From Oceanospirillaceae bacterium UBA2001 (lineage in GTDB: Bacteria; Pseudomonadota; Gammaproteobacteria; Pseudomonadales; Balneatricaceae), in contig DDCR01000126.1 of NCBI GenBank assembly GCA_002335115.1, positions 1 to 7,127 of the forward strand: a stretch of 7,127 bases of DNA, given 5' to 3'. Every line of letters starts with the position of its first letter. Position 1 is the stretch's first letter. Positions 1-5,674 of this stretch are shown piece by piece. A model generated the notes under the pieces. It saw nothing but the letters and a program-made list of their open reading frames with translations, did no database searches and was not told where the DNA came from. The position numbers and the translations under genes were made by a program.

Positions 1-1
1 T

Positions 2-331
2 TACGTAGATGCTTCCATTAGCGCAGCAGACGATTTTACGTGGCCCCTACAGGAACTAGTGACCGAGTATTGTTGGGACAGTATTTGGAACCGTGATGGG
101 CTGCCCCGAAAAACCCGAAGTTTGATTAATTTAGGTATGCTAACAGCACTCAATCGACCCCATGAACTCAAGCTTCACATCAGAGGGGCGTTTAATAATG
201 GCTGCACCCAAAATGAAATACGGGAGGTGCTTTTGCAAAGTGCCATTTATTGTGGCGTGCCGGCCTCTATTGACGCGTTTCGTTGTGCTCGAGAAGTATT
301 GGCAGACATCGCCTCAGAGTCAGACAAATGA
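2..331 (+). CDS. Carboxymuconolactone decarboxylase family protein (AhpD-like fold), 5' end cut by window
   Basis: The frame is open from base 2 to the TGA at 329-331, giving 109 residues. The GTG at 59 is an internal Val and not the start, because the family pattern already runs upstream of it (YVDASISAADDFTWPLQEL). Full PcaC-like proteins are about 125-135 residues, so roughly 20 N-terminal residues lie outside the window. Hallmarks visible are YCWDSIWNRDGL, RKTRSLINLGML, the helix ELKLHIRGAFNNG, and EIREVLLQSAIYCGVPAS followed by FRCAREVL. Family members decarboxylate gamma-carboxymuconolactone in the protocatechuate branch of the beta-ketoadipate pathway, but many relatives in other catabolic clusters have unknown substrates, so I do not call pcaC. 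The stop overlaps the ATG of the GntR gene (ATGA), indicating translational coupling to that regulator. The family call is firm; the substrate is unknown. Confidence 0.88.
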   Translation, partial: YVDASISAADDFTWPLQELVTEYCWDSIWNRDGLPRKTRSLINLGMLTALNRPHELKLHIRGAFNNGCTQNEIREVLLQSAIYCGVPASIDAFRCAREVLADIASESDK

Positions 332-1020
332 TCGCTGAGCTTGCAGATCTTAAGGTCACTCGTAATATCATTACCTTGCGCCAAATCGTATTAGATAAGC
401 TGCGGGATGCCATCATCAGTAGTCAGCTTAAGCCTGGTCAACGCTTGGTGGAAAGAGAACTATGTCAGGCATTAGATGTGAGTCGGACCTCTGTGCGAGA
501 GGCTTTACGTCACTTGGAATCAGAAGGCTTGGTGCAATACGTGGGTCAACGTGGCCCCAGTGTCAGCGTATTAAGTCAGCAAGATATTAAAAATATTTAT
601 GAATTACGTGCTGCTCTGGAAGGTTTGGCAGGCGAACTATTTTGTGAACGTGCTAGTGACCATCAAATTAATTTACTGCAAGCCACCACAGACGCATTAA
701 AAGAAGCCTTTGACCTTGCCAGCATGGATAAAATTTTGGCATGCACCAAAGACTTTTATAAGCTATTACTTGAAGGCAGTTGTAATAGCGAACTTGATGC
801 TAGCCTTAATCGTCTTTTAGCCCGCATTATGGTCTTGCGAGCGGGTACCATCGCCCAACCCGGCAGGTGGAAAGATAGTCTCAAAGAAATGCAGGCCATT
901 ATGCATGCGATTACCAAGCGTGATGGTGAAGCGGCTAGAAAAGCCTGTGTAGCTCACGTTCACGCTGCTGGTACTATCGCCCTAAAAAGAATAAGACAAA
1001 CTGAAAATGAATTATTGTAG
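328..1020 (+). CDS. GntR-family transcriptional regulator, FCD (FadR-type) subfamily
   Basis: This 230-residue cytoplasmic regulator has an N-terminal winged helix-turn-helix (about residues 16-83) containing LKPGQRLVERELCQALDVSR, TSVREALRHLESEGLV and the wing GQRGPSVSV. An all-helical FCD ligand domain follows (about 85-225). I chose the ATG at 328, which overlaps the upstream stop by 4 bp. The TTG at 283 would add 15 residues encoded inside the conserved end of the previous gene. FCD domains usually bind small carboxylates, often with a metal held by one Asp and three His. Here Asp142 and His210 remain, but the His of the usual EHxxI motif appears to be Met188 (EMQAI) and the usual FH is FY, so metal binding may be absent. 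It is probably a local regulator of the catabolic cluster encoding the decarboxylase-like protein. Effector and operator are unknown. It overlaps the next gene by 14 bp. Confidence 0.93.
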   Translation: MIAELADLKVTRNIITLRQIVLDKLRDAIISSQLKPGQRLVERELCQALDVSRTSVREALRHLESEGLVQYVGQRGPSVSVLSQQDIKNIYELRAALEGLAGELFCERASDHQINLLQATTDALKEAFDLASMDKILACTKDFYKLLLEGSCNSELDASLNRLLARIMVLRAGTIAQPGRWKDSLKEMQAIMHAITKRDGEAARKACVAHVHAAGTIALKRIRQTENELL

Positions 1021-1567
1021 CCATTGCGGCTCTAGTCAGTTGCATAAAAAACAACCTAAGGAAGATACCCATACGCGCATTGTGTGTGGCCAATGCGCGC
1101 AGGTTCACTACCGTAACCCCACTATCATTTGCGGCTGTATTATAGAACAAGATGACAAAGTCGCTTTATGTTTGCGCGCGATCGAGCCACAAAAAAACAC
1201 GTGGACCATTCCTGCAGGCTACCTAGAATTTGGTGAAAGCACAGAACTTGCTGCCCAAAGGGAGGCCTTGGAAGAGACCGGTATGGCGGTAGAAATATGT
1301 GAGCTTTACTCCGTATTTAATGTCCAGCATATGCACCAAGTTTACATCATTTACCGAGCCCAGTTTGTGCAAAAAACTCAAGAGATGGGCTCTGAATCTT
1401 CGGCTGTAAAGTGGTTTACCGAACACACATTACCTTTCGAGCAATTGTCCTACCCAGCAATTAAAACCATGCTCCTGCGTCATAGTAAAGAAAGAAAAAC
1501 TGGCTGTTTCAGTTTATACCAAGGCGACGCCTCTGCTGGTCGTATTACTGGGTTACACCCTAACTAA
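1007..1567 (+). CDS. NUDIX hydrolase with N-terminal zinc ribbon
   Basis: This 186-residue soluble enzyme starts with a zinc ribbon: Cys4 and Cys7 (YCSHCG), then Cys27 and Cys30 (VCGQC), followed by HYRNPTIICG. The NUDIX domain carries a perfect NUDIX box at residues 71-93: Gly71, Glu77, Arg85-Glu86, Glu89-Glu90 and Gly92, the pattern Gx5Ex7REUxEExGU. The box glutamates bind the Mg2+ or Mn2+ used to hydrolyse a nucleoside diphosphate linked to another moiety. The arrangement matches COG1051-type proteins usually labelled ADP-ribose pyrophosphatase, but the actual substrate (ADP-ribose, NADH, FAD or another) cannot be read from the sequence. The ATG at 1007 lies inside the GntR gene, giving a 14-bp overlap in a different frame, so expression is probably coupled. 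It is the last + strand gene before a convergent junction, and no convincing intrinsic terminator follows it. Confidence 0.93.
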   Translation: MNYCSHCGSSQLHKKQPKEDTHTRIVCGQCAQVHYRNPTIICGCIIEQDDKVALCLRAIEPQKNTWTIPAGYLEFGESTELAAQREALEETGMAVEICELYSVFNVQHMHQVYIIYRAQFVQKTQEMGSESSAVKWFTEHTLPFEQLSYPAIKTMLLRHSKERKTGCFSLYQGDASAGRITGLHPN

Positions 1568-1576
1568 ATTAATTGT

Positions 1577-1774
1577 CCGTTGTACTTGCAAATTTAACCA
1601 TGACCCCCGTTATTAGAAAGTTCTGGCTGATCGCGCATCAATCACTTGGTCGCAGATGGGGCGTGGGACGAAATTCTCCAGCAGTTACTGGTTCAGATAA
1701 AGGCAAACAACACTGAGGCTGGGCTCAATGTTGCAATCAGTGCCTGTGGTAAACTTTTGGCCGAGCAAGGCCCT
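1577..1774 (+). pseudogene. Decayed C-terminal fragment of a TPM-domain (TLP18.3/YgcG-like) protein
   Basis: One frame reads HLVADGAWDEILQQLLVQIK, then a segment containing EAGLNVAISACGKLLAEQGP. This resembles the end of small TPM-domain proteins, where a pattern like VEIVADRGIN..V....W..I is followed by GL..AI..V...LA.HFP. The preceding piece (VLADRA, 1620-1636) is in another frame. Adding one base after 'cgcgc' at about 1636 joins them as ADRA-INHLVADGAWDEI, so a 1-bp deletion is likely. Further upstream a short stretch reads LYLQI (1580-1594), as in the family's LIYL strand, but stop codons interrupt it and the N-terminal two thirds are missing. The frame stays open to 1915, but beyond Pro at 1772-1774 the translation no longer resembles the family. 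The only in-frame start is a TTG at 1646. TPM proteins often sit beside lemA; no lemA is present here. The assignment comes from pattern memory, not a search, and the left boundary is approximate. Confidence 0.5.
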
Positions 1775-1776
1775 CT

Positions 1777-1825
1777 ACTCACGACCAAGGCGAAATGCCC
1801 AATCATTGGGTCATCTATCGTGAGT
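1777..1825. repeat. Nested inverted repeat in the convergent gap
   Basis: The outer arms are ACTCACGA (1777-1784) and TCGTGAGT (1818-1825), a perfect 8-bp match. Inside lies a second hairpin, CCCAATCATTGGG (1798-1810), with 5-bp arms and a 3-nt loop. No T-run follows on either strand, so it does not look like a standard intrinsic terminator. It lies just beyond the end of the TPM remnant, and the - strand operon would be transcribed into it. Its function is unknown and it may be chance. Confidence 0.4.
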
Positions 1826-1856
1826 GAGCTAACCCATGGATATTTGATGGTCTGCA

Positions 1857-1917
1857 AGTTAAACAAACTGAACAATACTGGTATGGGGGTCTCGACTTTG
1901 TTTAGTTTGGTTTAACT
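1857..1917. repeat. Imperfect inverted repeat spanning the 3' end of the DUF971 gene
   Basis: The left arm AGTTAAACAAACTGAAC (1857-1873) pairs with GTTTAGTTTGGTTTAACT (1900-1917), with one mismatch and one bulged base. The loop is 26 nt. The left arm contains the stop codon of the DUF971 gene and the right arm lies in its last codons, so the - strand mRNA would end in a long, A/U-rich stem. There is no U-tract after it. It could stabilise the 3' end of the operon transcript or help termination in this convergent region, but neither can be shown here. Confidence 0.5.
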
Positions 1918-2242
1918 GGTCTAAATATTCAGCCCAGTGTTGAGCTTGATTGACACTCAGGTCATGCAAGTAAGTCCAAGTGTATAAGCCAGAATCATGA
2001 CCATCATCAAATTCCAGTTTAACTGCATAGTAGCCCACGCCCTCGATACCCACTAGCTTCACTTTGCTCTTGCCAACCTGCAGTATGGCTTGGTCTGGGC
2101 TATGACCCCGCACCTCTGCGCTTGGTGATGAAACTCGAAGGTATTCTGCACTTAAGGTGTAGCTCACTTCACCTGTATCTTCTGGAAAGCTAAGTTCTAA
2201 AGTGTTGCTGCTTTTATGAAGTTTAATCTTAGTCGGGTTCAC
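1859..2242 (-). CDS. DUF971 (gamma-butyrobetaine hydroxylase N-terminal-like) domain protein
   Basis: This 127-residue protein is essentially a single DUF971 domain. Conserved blocks are IKLHKSSNTLELSF at the start, LSAEYLRVSSPSAEVRGH (30-47), and a segment from VGYYAVKLEFDDGHDSGLYT to TYLHDL (69-95). Related domains occur at the N-terminus of gamma-butyrobetaine hydroxylase and at the C-terminus of the plant Fe-S carrier HCF101. That is why a link to Fe-S or metal handling is sometimes proposed, but the stand-alone bacterial form has no proven role. The start is GTG at 2242, supported by the family N-terminus; a weak Shine-Dalgarno (TGAGA) lies about 9 bp upstream. It begins 14 bp after the mnmC stop, probably as the last gene of the operon. 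The last 15 or so residues (QTKQS to the end) go beyond the usual family end and are encoded within an inverted repeat. Confidence 0.9.
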   Translation of the reverse strand: MNPTKIKLHKSSNTLELSFPEDTGEVSYTLSAEYLRVSSPSAEVRGHSPDQAILQVGKSKVKLVGIEGVGYYAVKLEFDDGHDSGLYTWTYLHDLSVNQAQHWAEYLDQLNQTKQSRDPHTSIVQFV

Positions 2243-2256
2243 GGAATATATCTCAG

Positions 2257-4134
2257 TTAACGTTTACGGCGAATTAAGTCGCGAATTATAAAGCGGTTTG
2301 GGTCTAAACCCCAAGCCACACATTGTGCCACAGGAAGACTCTGATTGGCCATTTGGCTAGCCAAAATCTCAGCACTCAAAGGGGCACTAATCAAACCCTT
2401 GGAGCCATGGCCAGCATTAATATACAGACCCGCTAAAAAAGGCATATTGTCGGCAAACTTATAATTGGCATCTTGGCGCAACTTTGCAAACCGATCTAGT
2501 ATTTTAGCCTCATCAGCTAATTGACCAACCATGGGCAAATAATCTGGAGTCACTGCTCTAAAACCTACTCTACCACCCATCACAGAGTCGAGTCCAAGTT
2601 CTTTATGATGCGGCAAGACTTCCGTCAAACGAGCCAAGTTATCCAGATCATCTTGCCCCGATAAGTGGTCATCATCAGTGTGTAAATTATAACTGGCACC
2701 CACAGCGAACACACCTTGCTGAGCCGGCGTCACATAACCCTCGCCACATACCACCAGAGCAGGACTGGCTTCAGCTGCTACATAACTGACTTGGCCACGG
2801 ATCGATTTAAGTGGAAGGGGTTGGTCTGGTAATAGCTGATTAGCCCCATTAGCATTGGCAATAACAATGGCATCAAATGTATGATCGCCTGCATGCTTGC
2901 CACTGAGTCGGAGTTGCCAGCCATGATGTGCAGTTTGTGGTTTTATTTGCACCATGGAGCCCACCTTTGTATTGAGCCATAAACGGGCGTTACTTTGGCT
3001 GTACAAAGCCTCACACCAGTGTGTAGGTGACACCCAGCCACTCCTGGGAAAATACAAACCACCCGCACTGAGAGGCTGTTTAGCCAGCTTTTCTGCTTGT
3101 GCCTGATTTAACCATTGTAGCCAAGAAGATGGATACTCACGTGCCATCACCCCTCGCATCTGCGCCTCTTGTTTTGCGCTAGTCGCTAACTGTAACAAGC
3201 CACAGGCTTGCCAATGCTCGGCATTTAAGCTGCGTTTTAACAACGCCATAGTGTGCTGTAAACCCTGTTGATGAAACTGACCAGCAATAGTGGCGTTATC
3301 TGGTAACTTGGCATAAAGCATACCTTGTCGATTACCTGAAGCCGCACTAGCAAGGGCAGGACCCTGTTCTATAAGTGTGACATCAAACCCCCGACGAGAT
3401 AGGCTATACGCCGAAGCGACACCGCTGATACCAGCACCAATAATAGCCACTTTGCCTGCAGCAGTAGCACCCATAGATGACCTCTGCCATGGAGGTGTAT
3501 ATGCCTTATGCGGTTTTGACTCTGGGCCACCAAGAAACACATCAAACTGACTTTTAATTTGTTCAAGGGCCAAGGTAGACTCAGCTTGTACTATGGTTAA
3601 TCTAACCTGACCAAAATCAAGTTGATGAAAACCTTTAATTGCTGGAGGGTATTGAACTTGGAGTTGCAGGCTTAACGTTTCTAATTGGGGCCAGTTTTGA
3701 TGTAACTGCTGAAGGTCAGTGAGGCATAGAGGCTGTTCACACAAAGCCACATAGTTGAGACCCTGAAGTGGTTGATGGTCTTCCTTGGCTTGCAGCCAAA
3801 GCGTCCAAGTAAGTAGAAAGTCTAAGCCAGCACCAAAATTATGATCAAACACTTGCACCACAGAATGCACGGGGCTGCCGTCATTATTTTTTGGCGCTAA
3901 AGTTGAGGCTGAGGCTGAAATTGAGCCTGAAATTGAGCTTAGAGGTACCGTTGTTCGAGCACTGTTATTAGCGAATAAATCACTGTCAACCAAGACCCGC
4001 TTAAGTTGCTGCTGTCGTTGCTCTACTTGCAACGGTGTTTTTTGAAGTTGATCTTTAAGTCCAGCTGCAACTTTGGCGGTTACAGCCAGACTCTGAGGGT
4101 CAGCAAATGCTTTTTCAACCGAACTACTTTTCAT
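2257..4134 (-). CDS. mnmC: MnmC-type tRNA wobble-uridine enzyme: intact FAD oxidoreductase domain, degenerate methyltransferase domain
   Basis: This 625-residue protein aligns with MnmC, which in E. coli oxidatively converts cmnm5(s2)U34 to nm5(s2)U34 (C-terminal FAD domain) and then methylates it to mnm5(s2)U34 using SAM (N-terminal domain). The FAD domain is complete: dinucleotide motif IIGAGISG (231-238), the MnmC hallmark SGNRQGMLY (266-274), RGQVS (446-450), GHGSKGLISAPLSAEILA (575-592) and DPNRF (611-615). The N-terminal half is abnormal. The SAM-binding block, usually ExGFGTGLNFL, reads FDHNFGAGLDFLLTW (96-110). A middle part is recognisable (LNYVALCEQPL, NWPQLETLSLQLQVQYP). The usual FLDGFAPxxNPxMW becomes DVFLGGPESK (198-207), and the 60-70 residues that normally follow, up to KREML, are missing. 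Residues 1-90 show no clear family pattern and include a Ser-rich repeat. I infer an active oxidoreductase and a probably dead methyltransferase. It starts 9 bp after ppiA, with no good Shine-Dalgarno. Confidence 0.9.
   Translation of the reverse strand: MKSSSVEKAFADPQSLAVTAKVAAGLKDQLQKTPLQVEQRQQQLKRVLVDSDLFANNSARTTVPLSSISGSISASASTLAPKNNDGSPVHSVVQVFDHNFGAGLDFLLTWTLWLQAKEDHQPLQGLNYVALCEQPLCLTDLQQLHQNWPQLETLSLQLQVQYPPAIKGFHQLDFGQVRLTIVQAESTLALEQIKSQFDVFLGGPESKPHKAYTPPWQRSSMGATAAGKVAIIGAGISGVASAYSLSRRGFDVTLIEQGPALASAASGNRQGMLYAKLPDNATIAGQFHQQGLQHTMALLKRSLNAEHWQACGLLQLATSAKQEAQMRGVMAREYPSSWLQWLNQAQAEKLAKQPLSAGGLYFPRSGWVSPTHWCEALYSQSNARLWLNTKVGSMVQIKPQTAHHGWQLRLSGKHAGDHTFDAIVIANANGANQLLPDQPLPLKSIRGQVSYVAAEASPALVVCGEGYVTPAQQGVFAVGASYNLHTDDDHLSGQDDLDNLARLTEVLPHHKELGLDSVMGGRVGFRAVTPDYLPMVGQLADEAKILDRFAKLRQDANYKFADNMPFLAGLYINAGHGSKGLISAPLSAEILASQMANQSLPVAQCVAWGLDPNRFIIRDLIRRKR
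3904..3939. repeat. Six degenerate hexamer repeats inside mnmC
   Basis: Six consecutive 6-bp units on the + strand read tgaggc, tgaggc, tgaaat, tgagcc, tgaaat and tgagct. On the coding (-) strand they give a run of x-Ser dipeptides, SSISGSISASAS, at residues 66-77 of the MnmC-like protein. Because the unit is six bases, gain or loss of copies keeps the reading frame. The stretch lies where normal MnmC proteins carry the N-terminal part of the methyltransferase domain, consistent with relaxed constraint there. Confidence 0.75.
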
Positions 4135-4143
4135 ACCCCGTGA

Positions 4144-4701
4144 TTATTGGACTAGGTGGTAAGCTTTGTAAACTGAGACGGGTTCGATGGGCCAATCTCG
4201 AAACATACCCTTAGTAGTCGTAGGAAATTTTGCAATCAGATCAACAATGTCCATGCCTTTAATGACCTTACCAAACACTGCATAACCGGCACTTGAGGTG
4301 CTTTTATCTAAAAATGGGTTATCTTGATGATTAATGAAAAATTGAGCCGTAGCACTATCAGGATCACTTGTCCGAGCCATGGCAATGGTCCCTCGTAAAT
4401 TAGACAAGCCATTGTCGGCTTCATTAACAATGGCATCGACAGTGCCTGGTTTGAGTATACCGTTAGGACTAAAGCCCCCTCCTTGAATCATAAATCCAGG
4501 GATCACCCGGTGGAATATAGTGTCATTGTAATAATCAGATTTTGCGTAGTATAAAAAATTTTCGACGCTTATCGGTGCCGCTTGGGCATCAAGTTCGATG
4601 ATAATACTGCCATGAATGGTGGTTAATTCAACCTGAGGATTTTCTGCCCATGCAGTAAAACTAACAGTGAATGCCAATAGAGCGGTTAAAAGTTTTTTCA
4701 T
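4144..4701 (-). CDS. ppiA: Periplasmic cyclophilin-type peptidyl-prolyl cis-trans isomerase
   Basis: This 185-residue protein begins with a Sec signal peptide: MKKLLTALLAFTVSFTAWA, with likely cleavage after Ala19 (AWA|E). A complete cyclophilin domain follows. FHRVIPGFMIQGG (63-75) holds the catalytic Arg (Arg65) and Gln73; GTIAMART and DSATAQFFIN (115-124) form the substrate groove; YAVFGKVIKGMDIVD (140-154) is the usual C-terminal block. The Trp that binds cyclosporin in eukaryotic cyclophilin A is replaced by Phe130 (NPFLD), as in E. coli PpiA, so low cyclosporin sensitivity is expected. The predicted role is catalysing proline isomerisation during folding of exported proteins. The start ATG overlaps the yciI stop by 4 bp and has a good Shine-Dalgarno, AAGGTG, 5 bp upstream (4707-4712). 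The mnmC-like gene follows 9 bp later. The gene symbol rests on the signal peptide and motif match. Confidence 0.93.
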   Translation of the reverse strand: MKKLLTALLAFTVSFTAWAENPQVELTTIHGSIIIELDAQAAPISVENFLYYAKSDYYNDTIFHRVIPGFMIQGGGFSPNGILKPGTVDAIVNEADNGLSNLRGTIAMARTSDPDSATAQFFINHQDNPFLDKSTSSAGYAVFGKVIKGMDIVDLIAKFPTTTKGMFRDWPIEPVSVYKAYHLVQ

Positions 4702-5000
4702 GAGTTCACCTTGTAGGCTGAAAATGCGTTATTAAATGGTTTAACTGTCACTTGGGCGTATACACCTGCCGCAACATAAGGGTCTTCAGCGACCCATGTT
4801 TGTGCTGCAGCAAGGTCAGAGAACTCTGCCACTATCAAACTGCCTGTAAAACCTTCTTCAGACTCATGAGGGTGAGGACCAGCCAGCGTTAGACGACTCT
4901 GCGAATCTAATTGCTTGAGCCTTTCTACGTGCGCTGGGCGAGCCTCTATGCGCGCAGCGAGACTATTCTCTACATCTTGAGCAAAAATGGCAAATAACAT
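4698..5000 (-). CDS. yciI: YciI family protein
   Basis: This 100-residue cytoplasmic protein has the ferredoxin-like YciI fold, related to muconolactone isomerase and dimeric alpha/beta-barrel proteins. It shows the conserved N-terminal strand MLFAIFAQD, the motif RPAHVERL with His24, RLTLAGPH, and AEDPYVAAGVY with Asp73. The His/Asp pair is the putative active site described for Haemophilus influenzae HI0828. The physiological reaction of YciI is not known. The length matches the family. A strong Shine-Dalgarno, AGAGGA (5007-5012), lies within the last codons of yciB, 6 bp before the ATG, so translation is likely coupled. The gene starts 2 bp after the yciB stop, the same neighbourhood seen for yciI and yciB in several gammaproteobacteria, and it overlaps ppiA by 4 bp. 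Confidence 0.95.
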   Translation of the reverse strand: MLFAIFAQDVENSLAARIEARPAHVERLKQLDSQSRLTLAGPHPHESEEGFTGSLIVAEFSDLAAAQTWVAEDPYVAAGVYAQVTVKPFNNAFSAYKVNS

Positions 5001-5002
5001 AT

Positions 5003-5551
5003 TTAATCCTCTACTTCATTGTCTTTGGGCATAAAACGAGACATATAAATACCTTGAGCCAAAATAAATACAAAGGTCAGACCCAACATACCAAAAAGTT
5101 TGAAATCTACCCAAGTGGCTTCACTGTAATTAAAAGCCACGTATAAATTTAGGCTACCCATGACAGCAAAAAATACAAACCAAGCGAAATTAAGCTGCCG
5201 CCAAATGCGGCCAGGTAACTGTATCCCCTTCTCCATCAAACGCTGCACGACTGGCTTTTTGCCAATAAATTGGCTGCCTAAAAATGCCAATCCAAATAAC
5301 CAGTTAACAATGGTCGGTTTCCACTTAATAAACTGCCCATCTTGCAAAGCTACCGTAAGACCACCTAACACCACGACCATTATCAGGGTCACCAGCTGCA
5401 TTTTTTCTATCTTCTTGGTGGTTAACCAGGTGTAGCCCATTTGTAACATGGTTGCAGGGATTAATATCGCCGTAGCAAGAATCAAATCATTAGTCATTTT
5501 ATAAACCACAAAAAAGATAACGATCGGTAAAAAATCGACAAGTAATTTCAT
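5003..5551 (-). CDS. yciB: Inner membrane protein YciB (septation protein A / IspZ family)
   Basis: This 182-residue polytopic inner-membrane protein is close in length to E. coli YciB (179). Hydrophobic segments lie near residues 3-17, 21-42, 51-69, 79-95, 118-138 and 149-171. Family signatures are LLVDFLPIVIFF, ATMLQMGYTWLTTKKIEKMQ, FIKWKPTIVNWLFG, WRQLNFAWFVFFAVMGSLNL with YVAF, and WVDFKLFG. YciB takes part in cell-envelope synthesis and normal cell division in enterobacteria (historically IspZ/IspA in Shigella); its molecular activity is not settled. The ATG at 5551 has AAGGA about 11 bp upstream, a slightly long spacing. It is the first gene of the - strand operon, so the promoter should lie in the gap to the right, shared with the divergent epimerase gene. 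Confidence 0.96.
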   Translation of the reverse strand: MKLLVDFLPIVIFFVVYKMTNDLILATAILIPATMLQMGYTWLTTKKIEKMQLVTLIMVVVLGGLTVALQDGQFIKWKPTIVNWLFGLAFLGSQFIGKKPVVQRLMEKGIQLPGRIWRQLNFAWFVFFAVMGSLNLYVAFNYSEATWVDFKLFGMLGLTFVFILAQGIYMSRFMPKDNEVED

Positions 5552-5578
5552 GTATAGCAGTTCCTTTTGCGCTCAGGT

Positions 5579-5608
5579 TGTATAACAGTTAAAACCAAAC
5601 GCATACAA
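5579..5608 (-). promoter_or_regulatory. Possible sigma-70 promoter for the yciB operon
   Basis: On the - strand, TTGTAT (complement of 5603-5608) and TATACA (complement of 5579-5584) are separated by 18 bp, and the -10-like box ends 27 bp before the yciB ATG. Matches to consensus are only 3/6 for the -35 and 4/6 for the -10. The position fits a first-gene promoter, but the call is weak. Confidence 0.3.
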
Positions 5609-5635
5609 TATTAGGCTAATTAAGCCCAATTATTG
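5606..5635. promoter_or_regulatory. Imperfect dyad between divergent genes, candidate operator
   Basis: The core is TTAGGCTAATTAAGCCCAA (5611-5629), with perfect GGCT/AGCC arms around AATTA and a near-match outside. Outer arms CAATA (5606-5610) and TATTG (5631-5635) extend it to 30 bp, with one mismatch and one extra base. It lies 39 bp upstream of the epimerase ATG and just outside the candidate yciB promoter, where a regulator could control either gene. No regulator for it is encoded nearby to the right. Confidence 0.4.
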
Positions 5636-5674
5636 TACCATGCAGTAATATGGACTTCTCACTTTCTATGCCTT

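Noticed and set aside
283..327. TTG start giving a longer GntR regulator
   Set aside because: The extra 15 residues lie inside the conserved end of the upstream gene, and the ATG at 328 gives the typical ATGA overlap.
1761..1774. GGCC...GGCC small hairpin region as a terminator for the - strand operon
   Set aside because: It has only 4-bp arms and no U-tract after it.
1798..1810. CCCAATCATTGGG as an intrinsic terminator
   Set aside because: The stem is only 5 bp, A/T-rich at its tip, and not followed by a T-run on either strand.
1646..1915. Open frame of 89 codons as an intact gene
   Set aside because: It starts with TTG without a ribosome site, overlaps the DUF971 gene at its end, and its first half looks like the end of a TPM-domain protein cut by a frameshift.
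3369..3566. 65-codon - strand frame inside mnmC
   Set aside because: It overlaps the FAD-binding motif region of mnmC in another frame and has no start context. It also does not encode the missing methyltransferase segment.
5160..5435. 91-codon frame antisense to yciB
   Set aside because: It is a shadow of the strongly conserved YciB coding sequence and resembles no protein family.
5633..5674. Upstream TTG start for the epimerase
   Set aside because: The 14 added residues are atypical for the family, and the ATG at 5675 matches the expected N-terminus.
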